DNA from: an uncultured Bacillota bacterium
Lineage (GTDB): Bacteria > Bacillota > UBA994 > UBA5500
Length of the DNA: 16,017 bases
NCBI GenBank assembly: GCA_937874815.1
Contig: CALNBW010000155.1
Coordinates: forward strand, 1-16,017
Direction of reading: 5' to 3'
Position numbers and translations under genes: made by a program. The notes beneath the pieces are model-generated. The model was not told where the DNA came from. It worked only from the letters and a program-made list of their open reading frames with translations, and searched no databases. Positions 7,944 to 15,333 of the stretch are shown piece after piece. Positions within the stretch are counted from its first letter, which is position 1; every line of letters starts with the position of its first letter.

Positions 7944-9272
7944 ATGCCGATTTGGGAGAAGTTATTGCAGAAATTCATAGGAGCGCGGCGGCCTGAAGTA
8001 GATGCGGGTCTGGAAGGCGAACGTCCCGTTAATGCGCATTTAGATGCTAACCTAAAATACATAGACGAGGTCTTTGCTAACGCGCCCGATTTAATTTGTA
8101 GACGTCTTACAGTAGGGCAGCGGCAGGCAGCCCTCGTGTACCTAAAGGGTATTACAGACCCTAGATTGATACAGCAAGGGATAGCTGACCCACTACTGCA
8201 GTGTAAAAGCAGTAAATCTTCACGCGAAGTAACAGATTGTCTTTCAGCTAGTCGTTTCGAGTGTACCGGCGACCTCAACGACGCTCTGCAGAATATGCTC
8301 GACGGCCGTGTTGTGCTGCTATGTCAAGGCTTAACGACTGCTATTAGCATTGAAGTAACTCAGTTCGCTAAACGTGCTATCACCGAGCCTAAGTCGGACG
8401 CAGCCATCAATGGGCCGCAAGAGGGCTTTATTGAGAGTCTGGAAGATAATGTAGCATTGGTTCGACGACGCTTGCGCACCCCTGCTTTTAAGGCGCAGGT
8501 TAAACGTTTGGGTGTGTTAACGAAAACTCCAGTACTTGTCTGTTATCTGGAAGATAGAGTGGACAAACAGCTACTAGCCGAAGTGGAAGACCGGTTGCAG
8601 CGCATGCAACAGCGGGAGAACCTGCCCAAAATCCTAGATAGCTACTACATTGTGGAGTCGATTTCTGATCATCCACTTTCACCTTTTCCGCAGATTCTGC
8701 AGACTGAAAGACCCGATGTTGTGGCAGCTCACTTAGCTGAAGGACGGGTTTGTCTCTTAATAGACGGATCACCCGTCGCTCTGGCCATGCCCGCCGCCTT
8801 TTTCGACTTTTTTCAGACAGCGGATGACTATTATTTGCACCCGCTTTTCTCCAGTTTGTCGCGTTGGCTGCGCTTACTAGCAGTTTTAATCAGCACCTCA
8901 GCTTCCGCCATGTATGTCGCAGTGACGACTTTTCACTATGAGGTTATTCCCTCACGCTTAGTATTGAGTGTGGCCCGGAACCGGGCCATGGTTCCCCTTT
9001 CTTCGTTCTTAGAGGCCTTGGTGATGGAGGTAACTATTGAGCTGCTGCGGGAGGCCACCATTCGTCTACCAGCTACTGTGGGGCAGGTTATCGGCGTGGT
9101 AGGAGCCTTGGTAGTAGGCCAGGCTGCGGTGCAGGCGGGGGTGGTGGCCCCGCTGTTGGTCATAGTAGTGGCGATATCGACAATCGCGGCCTTTGCCATT
9201 CCCAACAACGAACAGGCATCTGCTATACGCCTAATTCGTTTTCCCTTGCTAGTGGCTGCAAATTTCCTGTGA
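7944..9272 (+). CDS. gerKA: Spore germination protein, GerA/GerKA subunit (prematurely stopped)
   Basis: The A subunit of a GerA-type nutrient receptor in the spore inner membrane, with B and C partners encoded directly downstream. The visible protein has 442 residues. An N-terminal cytoplasmic domain begins LDANLKYIDEVFANAPDLIC. The family signature GPQEGFIESLEDNVALVRRR starts at residue 157. Several membrane segments follow from about residue 315, including TVGQVIGVVGALVVGQAAVQ. Translation ends at TGA (9270-9272) within the last membrane region. The same frame continues for 48 more codons of clear family sequence to TAG at 9417-9419, giving 491 codons, a normal length. In homologues the stop position is usually Gly, one base from TGA (GGA to TGA). 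The protein therefore looks truncated by a nonsense mutation. Paralogue group (A, B, K) cannot be assigned. Confidence 0.85.
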   Translation: MPIWEKLLQKFIGARRPEVDAGLEGERPVNAHLDANLKYIDEVFANAPDLICRRLTVGQRQAALVYLKGITDPRLIQQGIADPLLQCKSSKSSREVTDCLSASRFECTGDLNDALQNMLDGRVVLLCQGLTTAISIEVTQFAKRAITEPKSDAAINGPQEGFIESLEDNVALVRRRLRTPAFKAQVKRLGVLTKTPVLVCYLEDRVDKQLLAEVEDRLQRMQQRENLPKILDSYYIVESISDHPLSPFPQILQTERPDVVAAHLAEGRVCLLIDGSPVALAMPAAFFDFFQTADDYYLHPLFSSLSRWLRLLAVLISTSASAMYVAVTTFHYEVIPSRLVLSVARNRAMVPLSSFLEALVMEVTIELLREATIRLPATVGQVIGVVGALVVGQAAVQAGVVAPLLVIVVAISTIAAFAIPNNEQASAIRLIRFPLLVAANFL

Positions 9273-9419
9273 GGCTTTGGCATTGTATTCGTCTGGACGG
9301 CGATAATAACTCAGTTGGTGAGTATGGATTCTTTTGGTATGCCCTATATGCGGCCACTAGCGCCACTACAATTATCTCACCTGAAAGACATCTTGTTTCG
9401 GCCTTTTCGCCAAGTATAG
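9273..9419 (+). pseudogene. Stranded C-terminal end of the germination A subunit
   Basis: Read in the same frame after the TGA, these 48 codons begin GFGIVFVWTAIITQLVSMDS. They continue with a GMPYMRPLAP segment and a LKDILFRPFRQV tail. This is the expected final membrane helix and the conserved Y-x-x-P-L-A-P tail of GerA-type proteins. The terminal TAG overlaps the ribosome binding site of the B-subunit gene, the arrangement expected of an intact operon. No start codon with a ribosome binding site precedes the fragment, so it is unlikely to be made separately. Confidence 0.8.
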
Positions 9420-9430
9420 GGGGGCATCGT

Positions 9431-10570
9431 ATGCGCAATGGTAGAAAACCGGTGCTGACAGAGTGGCAACTGTTTTGCCTCGTGCTCAACGGTATGGTGG
9501 GCATAGGAGTGTTCTCTTTGGCGCGGGAGGTAGGGGAGGCGGCTGGGCGCAGTTCGCTGTTAGCAATCCCCTTGGCCGGGCTGCTGGCAGTGCTGCAGGT
9601 AACAAGTATGTATTTGCTGGCCAAACGTTTTCCAGAACAGACGATCAGCGAGTATGCTGGGCAAATTTTGGGCCGCTTCCTGGGGCCAGTTTACTTGTTA
9701 GGCTATGCTCTGGCAGCAATGACATTAACCATAGTTGTTTCTCGTAGCTACTGGTTGCTCGTTTCCGCCTGGACTCTAGGTAAGACCCCCCAATTAGCCC
9801 TCTTGGCACCTATGATTCTCGTCTGTTGGAACACTGCCAGAAGAGGTGTGGTTGTTACTGCGCGCAAGATTGAGCTGATTAACTATGGGGGGCTTATCCT
9901 CATGTTTGTGCTCATGCTACCAGTAGTACCTTTAGATTGGGACTTTGTTCGCCCCGTACTTGATAATGGGGTGAGCGGTGTGCTCCGTGGCATTCTTCCC
10001 AGTATTTTCGCTTTGGCCGGATATGATATTTTGTTGCTGGTCTTTCCCTATGTTCATTCCAGGCGTACTCTGTCCGTATCCATATTTGCCATAGCATTAG
10101 CGACACTGTTCTATACGGTAACAACTCTGTTCGTGCTGGGGGTTCTCGGCCTAGAGTTTGCGTTGCTCTCGCCTTGGCCGCTACAGCTGTACTTAAATCG
10201 GTTCGCTTCTTCTGTGTTCGAAAGAGCCGACGTGGTTTTCCTCATCGTCTGGAGCTTTCAGATCATCAATATCATTACTATCAGTATGTATACGGCTATC
10301 AGTTGTCTCGTGGGCATCTGGCCCCGACGTCTCGATACCCGGCGGGCGGCGTCGTTTATCCTACTACCAATCTTGATTGGCACCGCCTTGCCTATCCGTT
10401 CGGCCATGCAAAGGCAATTATCTTCAATCTATAGCCTCATTGCCCTGTTGTATTTGGGGACTCTGCCCTTCCTGCTCTGGTTGCTGGCAGTGCTGAGAGG
10501 CAAGAAAGGGGAGGTGAAGGATGAGCAAAAGGCGCAAGGTGGCCTAAGCTGGTCGCCTTGCTGTTGCTAA
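9431..10570 (+). CDS. gerKB: Spore germination permease, GerB/GerKB subunit
   Basis: This 379-residue protein has about ten transmembrane helices and belongs to the Spore_permease branch of the APC amino-acid transporter superfamily. It is the B subunit thought to sense the germinant. Typical features are LTEWQLFCLVLNGMVGIGVF at the first helix, FPEQTISEYAGQILG between helices 2 and 3, and a glycine-containing hydrophobic region FALAGYDILLLVFPYV. The ATG at 9431 is chosen because AGGGGGG (9418-9424) precedes it by 6 bases. The frame is open back to 9269, but that part only re-reads the A-subunit tail in another frame. No lesion is seen. The last dozen residues (GGLSWSPCCC end) are atypical and overlap the disturbed start region of the C-subunit gene. 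Confidence 0.88.
   Translation: MRNGRKPVLTEWQLFCLVLNGMVGIGVFSLAREVGEAAGRSSLLAIPLAGLLAVLQVTSMYLLAKRFPEQTISEYAGQILGRFLGPVYLLGYALAAMTLTIVVSRSYWLLVSAWTLGKTPQLALLAPMILVCWNTARRGVVVTARKIELINYGGLILMFVLMLPVVPLDWDFVRPVLDNGVSGVLRGILPSIFALAGYDILLLVFPYVHSRRTLSVSIFAIALATLFYTVTTLFVLGVLGLEFALLSPWPLQLYLNRFASSVFERADVVFLIVWSFQIINIITISMYTAISCLVGIWPRRLDTRRAASFILLPILIGTALPIRSAMQRQLSSIYSLIALLYLGTLPFLLWLLAVLRGKKGEVKDEQKAQGGLSWSPCCC
10510..10547 (+). other. Apparent original start of the C subunit, closed by TAA after eight codons
   Basis: GGAGGTG (10510-10516) is ideally spaced before ATG at 10521, which reads MSKRRKVA and then TAA (10545-10547). Skipping one T at 10545 joins this to KLVALLLLSCYCLCAC in the C-subunit frame. 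The result is a complete lipoprotein signal peptide with a basic start, hydrophobic core and Cys. This indicates a one-base insertion. A +1 frameshift during translation is less likely. Confidence 0.7.
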
Positions 10571-11649
10571 GCTGCTATTGCCTCTGTGCTTGTTGGGATC
10601 AGCGCCCTATTGAAGAAATGGCGCTGATTGCGGCCATAGGTATGGATACTTATCCGGAGAACCCCAATCTGATTGATTTCACGATCGGATATCCTTTATT
10701 TCAAGAGGAAAAGCGGGAAGGAATCAAGCTGGACACTGTGGCCGCCAATAACTTAGGTGAGGCCATCGACATGTGGGAATGTCGCAATGCTTGGCGCTTT
10801 GCAGCTGGGAAAGTACGTGTAGTTCTATTTGGGGAGGAAGCGGCGCGGAACGGCCTACAAGGTTTTTTTGACTATTTGCAATTGCCTGTAGCTGATGACA
10901 ACGCTTCAGTGGTTGTGGTCCGCGGACGTTCCCATGAGGTACTAAGAGCTAAGCTCCCAGAAACAGTACGCATTGCCGTGCACATTGAAACGATGCTTCG
11001 TACTGCTTATCAGGAGGGGCATACCATACGCAGTAGGATGGCCGATCTATCAACTAAGGCAGTAGTTCCGGGTTTTGATCCAGTTTTGCCGCTACTAGAA
11101 CTGCAAGGCGAAAACCGCATTGCTTTAGTTGGAGCGGCGTTGTTCGCAGACACTAGGATGGTCGGTAGTATTTCGCAGAACGAGGCCCAGCTCCTGCTGG
11201 CTTTATATGGTATGGTCCCCGTGGACAGGTTAACCATTATTATTGGCGAAAGCGCGGAATTGAGCAAGCCGGCGGTAGAAATTGAACTCCTGAAGCCAAA
11301 GGCTCGCCTCAAACCCAAGCTGGTGGATGGTGAGGCTCAGGTCGGTATAGATTTCAAGGCCAATTACATCCTGCGTTCCTATGGTAGCAAGGTAGATCTG
11401 CGTAAGCGCGAAACGATCGACGCTGTAACTCGGGATATTGAAGCAACTCTTTACCTAGAAATTCAACAGCTGTTGGCCAAATTACAGGCCATGCAAGTTG
11501 ACCCCTTGGGCGTGGGCAAAAGCCTCCGCGCTAAGAATTATCGGCAAGTTGATCCCGCCGATTTGAGACAGTTATGGGCCAATGCCACGATTGATTTACA
11601 GGTAAAATTACGGCCTTTTCGCGCCGGTGCCATCCATCCCACCAAGTGA
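10558..11649 (+). CDS. gerKC: Spore germination lipoprotein, Ger(x)C/GerKC subunit (start disrupted)
   Basis: The C subunit of GerA-type receptors, a lipoprotein on the outer face of the spore inner membrane. The mature part begins at the Cys of CAC-WDQRPIEEMALIAAIGMD, the standard family N-terminus. It runs through a Ger(x)C N-terminal domain and a C-terminal domain with phrases such as TVRIAVHIETMLRTAYQEG and VGIDFKANYILRSYGS. Read from TTG at 10558 it has 363 residues, near the usual length. That start has no close ribosome binding site and no basic residues before the hydrophobic core, so it is probably not the original one. A well-placed ATG at 10521 lies in another frame and meets TAA after eight codons. 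In-frame alternatives are only CTG or TTG codons. The gene is either a frameshifted pseudogene or poorly translated. Copy 2 of the hairpin element follows. Confidence 0.8.
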   Translation: MLLLSCYCLCACWDQRPIEEMALIAAIGMDTYPENPNLIDFTIGYPLFQEEKREGIKLDTVAANNLGEAIDMWECRNAWRFAAGKVRVVLFGEEAARNGLQGFFDYLQLPVADDNASVVVVRGRSHEVLRAKLPETVRIAVHIETMLRTAYQEGHTIRSRMADLSTKAVVPGFDPVLPLLELQGENRIALVGAALFADTRMVGSISQNEAQLLLALYGMVPVDRLTIIIGESAELSKPAVEIELLKPKARLKPKLVDGEAQVGIDFKANYILRSYGSKVDLRKRETIDAVTRDIEATLYLEIQQLLAKLQAMQVDPLGVGKSLRAKNYRQVDPADLRQLWANATIDLQVKLRPFRAGAIHPTK

Positions 11650-11654
11650 ACTAT

Positions 11655-11777
11655 GGGGCTGTTAGGTCAATGCGCATCGTGTAAAGGCCGCGAGGTATGC
11701 TGTAAGCACGATTGGAGCCTGCTCCTGTGCTCTAAGCATACCCCGCGGCCTTGCCTCCAGTCCCCAGAAACAGCCCC
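11655..11777 (+). repeat. Hairpin element, copy 2, with outer inverted repeats
   Basis: The inner stem pairs 11684-11700 (AAGGCCGCGAGGTATGC) with 11736-11752, 17 bp with a single A/C mismatch (11693/11743). The core at 11698-11734 is identical over 37 bases to copy 1, although the stem sequence differs from copy 1 in several pairs. Outside it, GGGGCTGTT (11655-11663) is the exact reverse complement of AACAGCCCC (11769-11777), and this second 9-mer also follows copy 1. No T-run follows, so it is not an obvious terminator. It fills most of the gap between the C-subunit gene and the AEC transporter gene. Confidence 0.75.
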
Positions 11778-11796
11778 TCATCTGACCCGCCTAGGT

Positions 11797-11802
11797 TATA
11801 AT
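11797..11802 (+). promoter_or_regulatory. Possible -10 box upstream of the AEC transporter gene
   Basis: TATAAT lies 33 bases before the ATG at 11836 and AAGGAGA (11824-11830) lies between. No good -35 hexamer is visible at 16-18 bp upstream, so this is only a partial promoter match. Confidence 0.4.
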
Positions 11803-11835
11803 GATATATACATCTAGACAGAGAAGGAGATAGAA

Positions 11836-12762
11836 ATGGACTTTCAGAGTGTGCTCAATCAGATTCTGGTGCTTTTCCTCACCTTGGTTGTTGGCTATTT
11901 AGCTAGGCGGCTACATGTATTTGACGAACAGGCAACCAAAGGATTATCTAGTTTGCTACTAAAGGTAGCTCTACCCGCCCTGATTATTGACTCCCTACAG
12001 CAATCATTTACCCCAGAGCTCCTTAAAGCCAGTGGGCAGATCTTAGTGATAGCCTTTTGTGTCTATGCCGCATCGGGGCTGCTAGCTTTGCTGGTAGGCA
12101 AACTGCTTGGGGCCCCTGCCAGTGATATAGGGGTTTATCGCTTTGCTTTGATGTTTTCCAATGTTGGCTTCATGGGTTACCCAGTAATCAATGCGGTGTT
12201 TGGCTCGGAAGCGGTGTTCTATGCTGCTATTTATAATCTGCCTTTCAACTTGATTGTGTTCACCCTAGGCATCCTGATCATCAGTTGGGGTGGGAAAAAG
12301 GCGGCACAGCAGGTTACACCAGCCATGTTTTTCAACCCTGCTACGATATCTGTAGCCATAGGCTTTGCTCTCTTCTTGTTTTCAGTCAAACTACCTGGGC
12401 CTCTGGCAACCACTGTGAGTCAGTTAGGCTCCCTCACTACCCCCTTATCAATGATTCTGATAGGCGCACTGCTAGCTAATACCAAGCTTAGCGAGACACT
12501 CGGTAACTGGCGCATTTATGTCGTAAGTTCGTTACGCTTGCTAATCATCCCCCTAGCGATTTGGGGCGTCTTGCGCACAGTAACCTCCGATCCCCTGCTG
12601 ATTGGTGTTCCTACGATTATCGCGGCTATGCCAGTAGCAGCTAATACGGCTATTTTGGCTCAGGAGTATGAGGCTAACTCCCTGCTGGCTTCGCAACTAG
12701 TCTTTGTCAGCACCCTGCTCTCAATTATCACCATTCCCCTTTTGGCCTATTTTGTGGTCTAA
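11836..12762 (+). CDS. AEC (auxin efflux carrier) family transporter
   Basis: This 308-residue integral membrane protein has about ten hydrophobic segments and belongs to the bile/arsenite/riboflavin transporter-like AEC family. Bacterial members export or exchange malate, other carboxylates or related compounds. Features seen are the first helix ending GYLARRLHVFDEQATKGLSS, the FSNVGFMGYPVINAVFG segment that is the strongest family signature, a late LLRLLIIPLAIW-like helix, and AAMPVAANTAILAQEYEAN near the C-terminus. The ATG is preceded by AAGGAGA at 6-base spacing. It appears to be transcribed alone: the hairpin element lies upstream and 93 bp separate it from the DegV gene. The substrate cannot be predicted. 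Confidence 0.88.
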   Translation: MDFQSVLNQILVLFLTLVVGYLARRLHVFDEQATKGLSSLLLKVALPALIIDSLQQSFTPELLKASGQILVIAFCVYAASGLLALLVGKLLGAPASDIGVYRFALMFSNVGFMGYPVINAVFGSEAVFYAAIYNLPFNLIVFTLGILIISWGGKKAAQQVTPAMFFNPATISVAIGFALFLFSVKLPGPLATTVSQLGSLTTPLSMILIGALLANTKLSETLGNWRIYVVSSLRLLIIPLAIWGVLRTVTSDPLLIGVPTIIAAMPVAANTAILAQEYEANSLLASQLVFVSTLLSIITIPLLAYFVV

Positions 12763-12855
12763 AATGGGTTAAGTAGCCAAAGGGGAAGGATATTATCATA
12801 ACTACGACGAATGTAGGCTGGGGAAAATGGTCGATAGTCTTAGGGAGGGGTAATA

Positions 12856-13713
12856 GTGGAGAAGCAAGTAAAAATCTTTACCGATAGTGCGGCCGACTTA
12901 CCAGCTGACTTAATTGTCCATTATGGTATCGGTGTCGTGCCTCTACTCATCTCACACGGCGACCAGGTCTTCGCCGATGGCCAGGACCTAACGCACGAGC
13001 AATTCTACCAACTGTTAGTTGAATCCAAACAGTTACCGACGACTTCGCAGCCATCGCCTCGGGATTTTGTTGATGCTTTTACTCCCTATCTGGAACAAGG
13101 GCAAGATGTTATCTCCATCAATTTATCATCGGGGCTAAGTGGCACTGTCGAAAGTGCTGTCTTAGCGCACGCCGATCTAGGCCGGTTGGCCGACGGGCGC
13201 TTGCATATCATAGATTCTCTGGCCGCATCTGTGGGCCAAGGGTTATTAGTGTGCTTAGCTGCTGAACTAGCAGTTCAAGGCAAGCCTGCTGCCGAGATAG
13301 TAGCAGCAATTGGGGAGGCAAGGCGACACCTATATCACCTATTCACGTTGGAGACGATGGAATATCTGGTGAAAGGGGGGCGCATCAGCCGCGCCAAAGC
13401 TGCCCTCGGGGGGCTACTGAACATTAAACCGATCCTCTGGCTAGATGATCAGGGCCAGATCGATACGCTGGACAAGGTGCGAGGCCGCAAGAAATCCTTG
13501 AAGTATTTGGTTGATAAGTGCCTAGCAGAGGTTGATAGGGCTGGTAACCCTTACCTAGGTATCAGCCATGCTAACTGCTCGGCTGACGCCGAGGCATTGG
13601 CTCAAGCACTACAGCAGGCCTTGCCTAGTGCTTCCATCGTAACTGGCAATATCGGGGCCACCATTGGCACGCATACCGGCCCTGGCTGCATTGCTGTCTT
13701 TTGTTTTAAGTAA
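12856..13713 (+). CDS. DegV family fatty-acid-binding protein
   Basis: This 285-residue cytosolic DegV (FakB-like) protein belongs to a family that binds a long-chain fatty acid and presents it to the kinase FakA for phospholipid synthesis. Visible are the N-terminal FTDSAADLP motif (residues 7-15), GIGVVPLLI, a TTSQPSPRDF segment, the INLSSGLSGT loop that coordinates the carboxyl end, and ETMEYLVKGGRISRAKAALG leading to the LLNIKPIL stretch. The start is GTG at 12856, with AGGGAGGGG a few bases upstream. No other in-frame start has a comparable site. No fakA-like gene is present, as is common for scattered degV paralogues. No terminator was found between it and the following gene, so the two may be co-transcribed. 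Confidence 0.9.
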   Translation: MEKQVKIFTDSAADLPADLIVHYGIGVVPLLISHGDQVFADGQDLTHEQFYQLLVESKQLPTTSQPSPRDFVDAFTPYLEQGQDVISINLSSGLSGTVESAVLAHADLGRLADGRLHIIDSLAASVGQGLLVCLAAELAVQGKPAAEIVAAIGEARRHLYHLFTLETMEYLVKGGRISRAKAALGGLLNIKPILWLDDQGQIDTLDKVRGRKKSLKYLVDKCLAEVDRAGNPYLGISHANCSADAEALAQALQQALPSASIVTGNIGATIGTHTGPGCIAVFCFK

Positions 13714-13763
13714 CATGTGGAACAAGGTCATGCTTCCTTCCGTCTGTCATATTGATAAGAAAA

Positions 13764-13771
13764 GGAAGGAG
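13764..13771 (+). promoter_or_regulatory. Ribosome binding site deciding the start of the PrcB_C-repeat protein
   Basis: GGAAGGAG precedes ATG 13781. The frame is open back to 13664, but that part overlaps the DegV gene and would bury the signal peptide. Confidence 0.7.
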
Positions 13772-13780
13772 TTGTCCAGC

Positions 13781-15253
13781 ATGCGAAAGTTGTGCGCTCT
13801 ATTAATTAGTCTGGTCTTGGTGTTGGGGATTGCTCTCACGCCAGCAACCGCAGCCCAACCTAACGGTAAGCATTCCTTAGTTCCCGTGCGTAGTGTTGCC
13901 AGCAAACTAGGCGGGCAAGTAACCTTCGATAAGAAGGCGAAACAGGTTATGCTGACTTTTGGCGAGACAGAGGTCGTTATGCAGGTAGGAAAAACTGAGT
14001 GCTATGTCAACGGTAAACGCTATTCCCTGCCCATAGCTCCACAGCAAAAGGGGAATAACGGCACCGTTTTTGTGCCCGTTCGTTGGCTTTGCGAGACCCT
14101 GGGTGCCAAAGTTGATTTTCTGCCTAACGGGAAAATGAAAATCAACTGGAACTGGAAGCATGGTAAGCCAAGCAACCCGCTCCCACCCGTAGAGCCAACT
14201 GAGGTAGCTTACCAGGTAGTGCCGCAAGCTATTTTGCAGGCAGATTTGTTAGAGACTAATCCCGATAAACCCTTATTGTGGTATGGGCCTGCTACCAATC
14301 TGTTAAAGAAGCCTAGCCTGGCCTTACGCGACAAGAATATTCTGGTGGTCACTCGTGGCTGGCAAGGTAGTACTGGCTATGGCATCGAGGTAGAGTCGAT
14401 GCATGTAGCTGATAGGGAACTGGTAATAAGCGTCCGCCTCGTTAATCCAGCGCCAGGTTCTCCTCAGGATTCTGTTATGCAATATGTTTACCAGGCGCTG
14501 ATTCTGCCTGATAAATTCCCCCCGATTGATAGCTGGCGTATCGAAACGCTGGCTGGCAAACTGCTTAATGCCCAGCAGCTACCAGCCACTATTCCTTATG
14601 AAAAGGCCGTCGGGGTAGATGTAAATTGGGCCGCATTAGCCGAGGCTGGTGTTGTTGCCAAGCCAGTAATTGTTAACGGCCAGGATAAGCTGCTAGTTGT
14701 TATCAAGCGCGGCCCTGTGCCTGCAACGGGTTACGGCATTGAGCTGCAGTCTTTAGCAATGAATAGCTGGGGCTCTATCACTGCCCAGGTGGAGTATACT
14801 AAGCCAGCAACTGGTTCCTATCAGGCACCAGTTATCAGGTATCCGTACCAAGCAGTGTATGTGGACCCCATTTACATTGGCCACGAGTTCAAGGTTGCTG
14901 TAGTCAATAAGACCTGGGATCAGTTAGTAGTAGTACCTAAAAACCTGAAGGCCACTATTGCTCGTAGCAAGCGGGGCGTACTTGTTGGCTACGGGCGCGA
15001 TCTACTACATGATCCAGGCGTTTGGGCCGATAGGCTGCTCCTGGTTGCTATGCGTGGGTACTGTCCTACCGGAGGCTATAGCATAACTATTGATTCACTG
15101 CTGCGCCATGATGATAATCTGGTTTATGTGAGGGTAAGCGAGCAAGATCCAGCTCCCGATTCCATGGTTACGATGGCAATAACTTATCCCTATCACATTG
15201 TGGAAATTCCAGCCGAGTTAGCATCATATAGTTTTCAACTACTGGAGAAGTAG
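13781..15253 (+). CDS. Exported protein with copper-amine-oxidase-like N-domain and three PrcB_C-like repeats
   Basis: A 490-residue secreted protein. A signal peptide (MRKLCALLISLVLVLGIALT, cleavage near residue 24 after ATA) is followed at about 32-125 by a copper-amine-oxidase N-terminal-like domain (VPVRSVASKLGG and VFVPVRWLCETLGAKV). In Firmicutes that domain is a common wall-associated module without amine oxidase activity. Three tandem units of about 115 residues follow, starting near residues 187, 303 and 418. Each has a core of the form LLVV-x-RG, then TGYGIE (GGYSIT in the third), and ends in a Y-x-YQA-like strand. This matches the PrcB C-terminal domain found in secreted protease-associated proteins. 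ATG at 13781 is chosen for the GGAAGGAG 9 bases before it and the signal peptide. A protease-inhibitor or scaffold role is inferred only. Confidence 0.8.
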   Translation: MRKLCALLISLVLVLGIALTPATAAQPNGKHSLVPVRSVASKLGGQVTFDKKAKQVMLTFGETEVVMQVGKTECYVNGKRYSLPIAPQQKGNNGTVFVPVRWLCETLGAKVDFLPNGKMKINWNWKHGKPSNPLPPVEPTEVAYQVVPQAILQADLLETNPDKPLLWYGPATNLLKKPSLALRDKNILVVTRGWQGSTGYGIEVESMHVADRELVISVRLVNPAPGSPQDSVMQYVYQALILPDKFPPIDSWRIETLAGKLLNAQQLPATIPYEKAVGVDVNWAALAEAGVVAKPVIVNGQDKLLVVIKRGPVPATGYGIELQSLAMNSWGSITAQVEYTKPATGSYQAPVIRYPYQAVYVDPIYIGHEFKVAVVNKTWDQLVVVPKNLKATIARSKRGVLVGYGRDLLHDPGVWADRLLLVAMRGYCPTGGYSITIDSLLRHDDNLVYVRVSEQDPAPDSMVTMAITYPYHIVEIPAELASYSFQLLEK

Positions 15254-15333
15254 TATTACCAGCCACACGCGTGCGAGCAGGGCCACGACCTTTGTCAGGA
15301 GGTCTCGCGGACGTGCCTAGGCAGGTTAAAGAG

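Noticed and set aside
9270..9272. TGA in the germination A subunit as a selenocysteine codon
   Set aside because: GerA-type proteins have no redox role, the position is normally Gly, and no convincing SECIS-like hairpin was seen directly downstream.
9269..9430. Upstream-extended start for the germination permease
   Set aside because: This stretch is the A-subunit tail read in another frame. ATG 9431 has a ribosome binding site and starts with the family N-terminus.
7758..11752. The two 37-nt repeats as a CRISPR array or tRNA
   Set aside because: Only two copies exist, almost 4 kb apart, with no spacers or cas genes. The fold is a long hairpin, not a cloverleaf.
11655..11777. Copy 2 plus outer GGGGCTGTT/AACAGCCCC as a complete insertion sequence or MITE
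   Set aside because: There is no transposase, the inverted repeat is only 9 bp and no target-site duplication is visible. It is listed as an unrecognised repeat instead.
12736..12785. CCCCTTTTGGC / GCCAAAGGGG inverted repeat at the end of the AEC transporter gene as a terminator
   Set aside because: It has a bulge, a 29-nt loop and no T-run, and half of it is coding sequence. The evidence is too weak to list.
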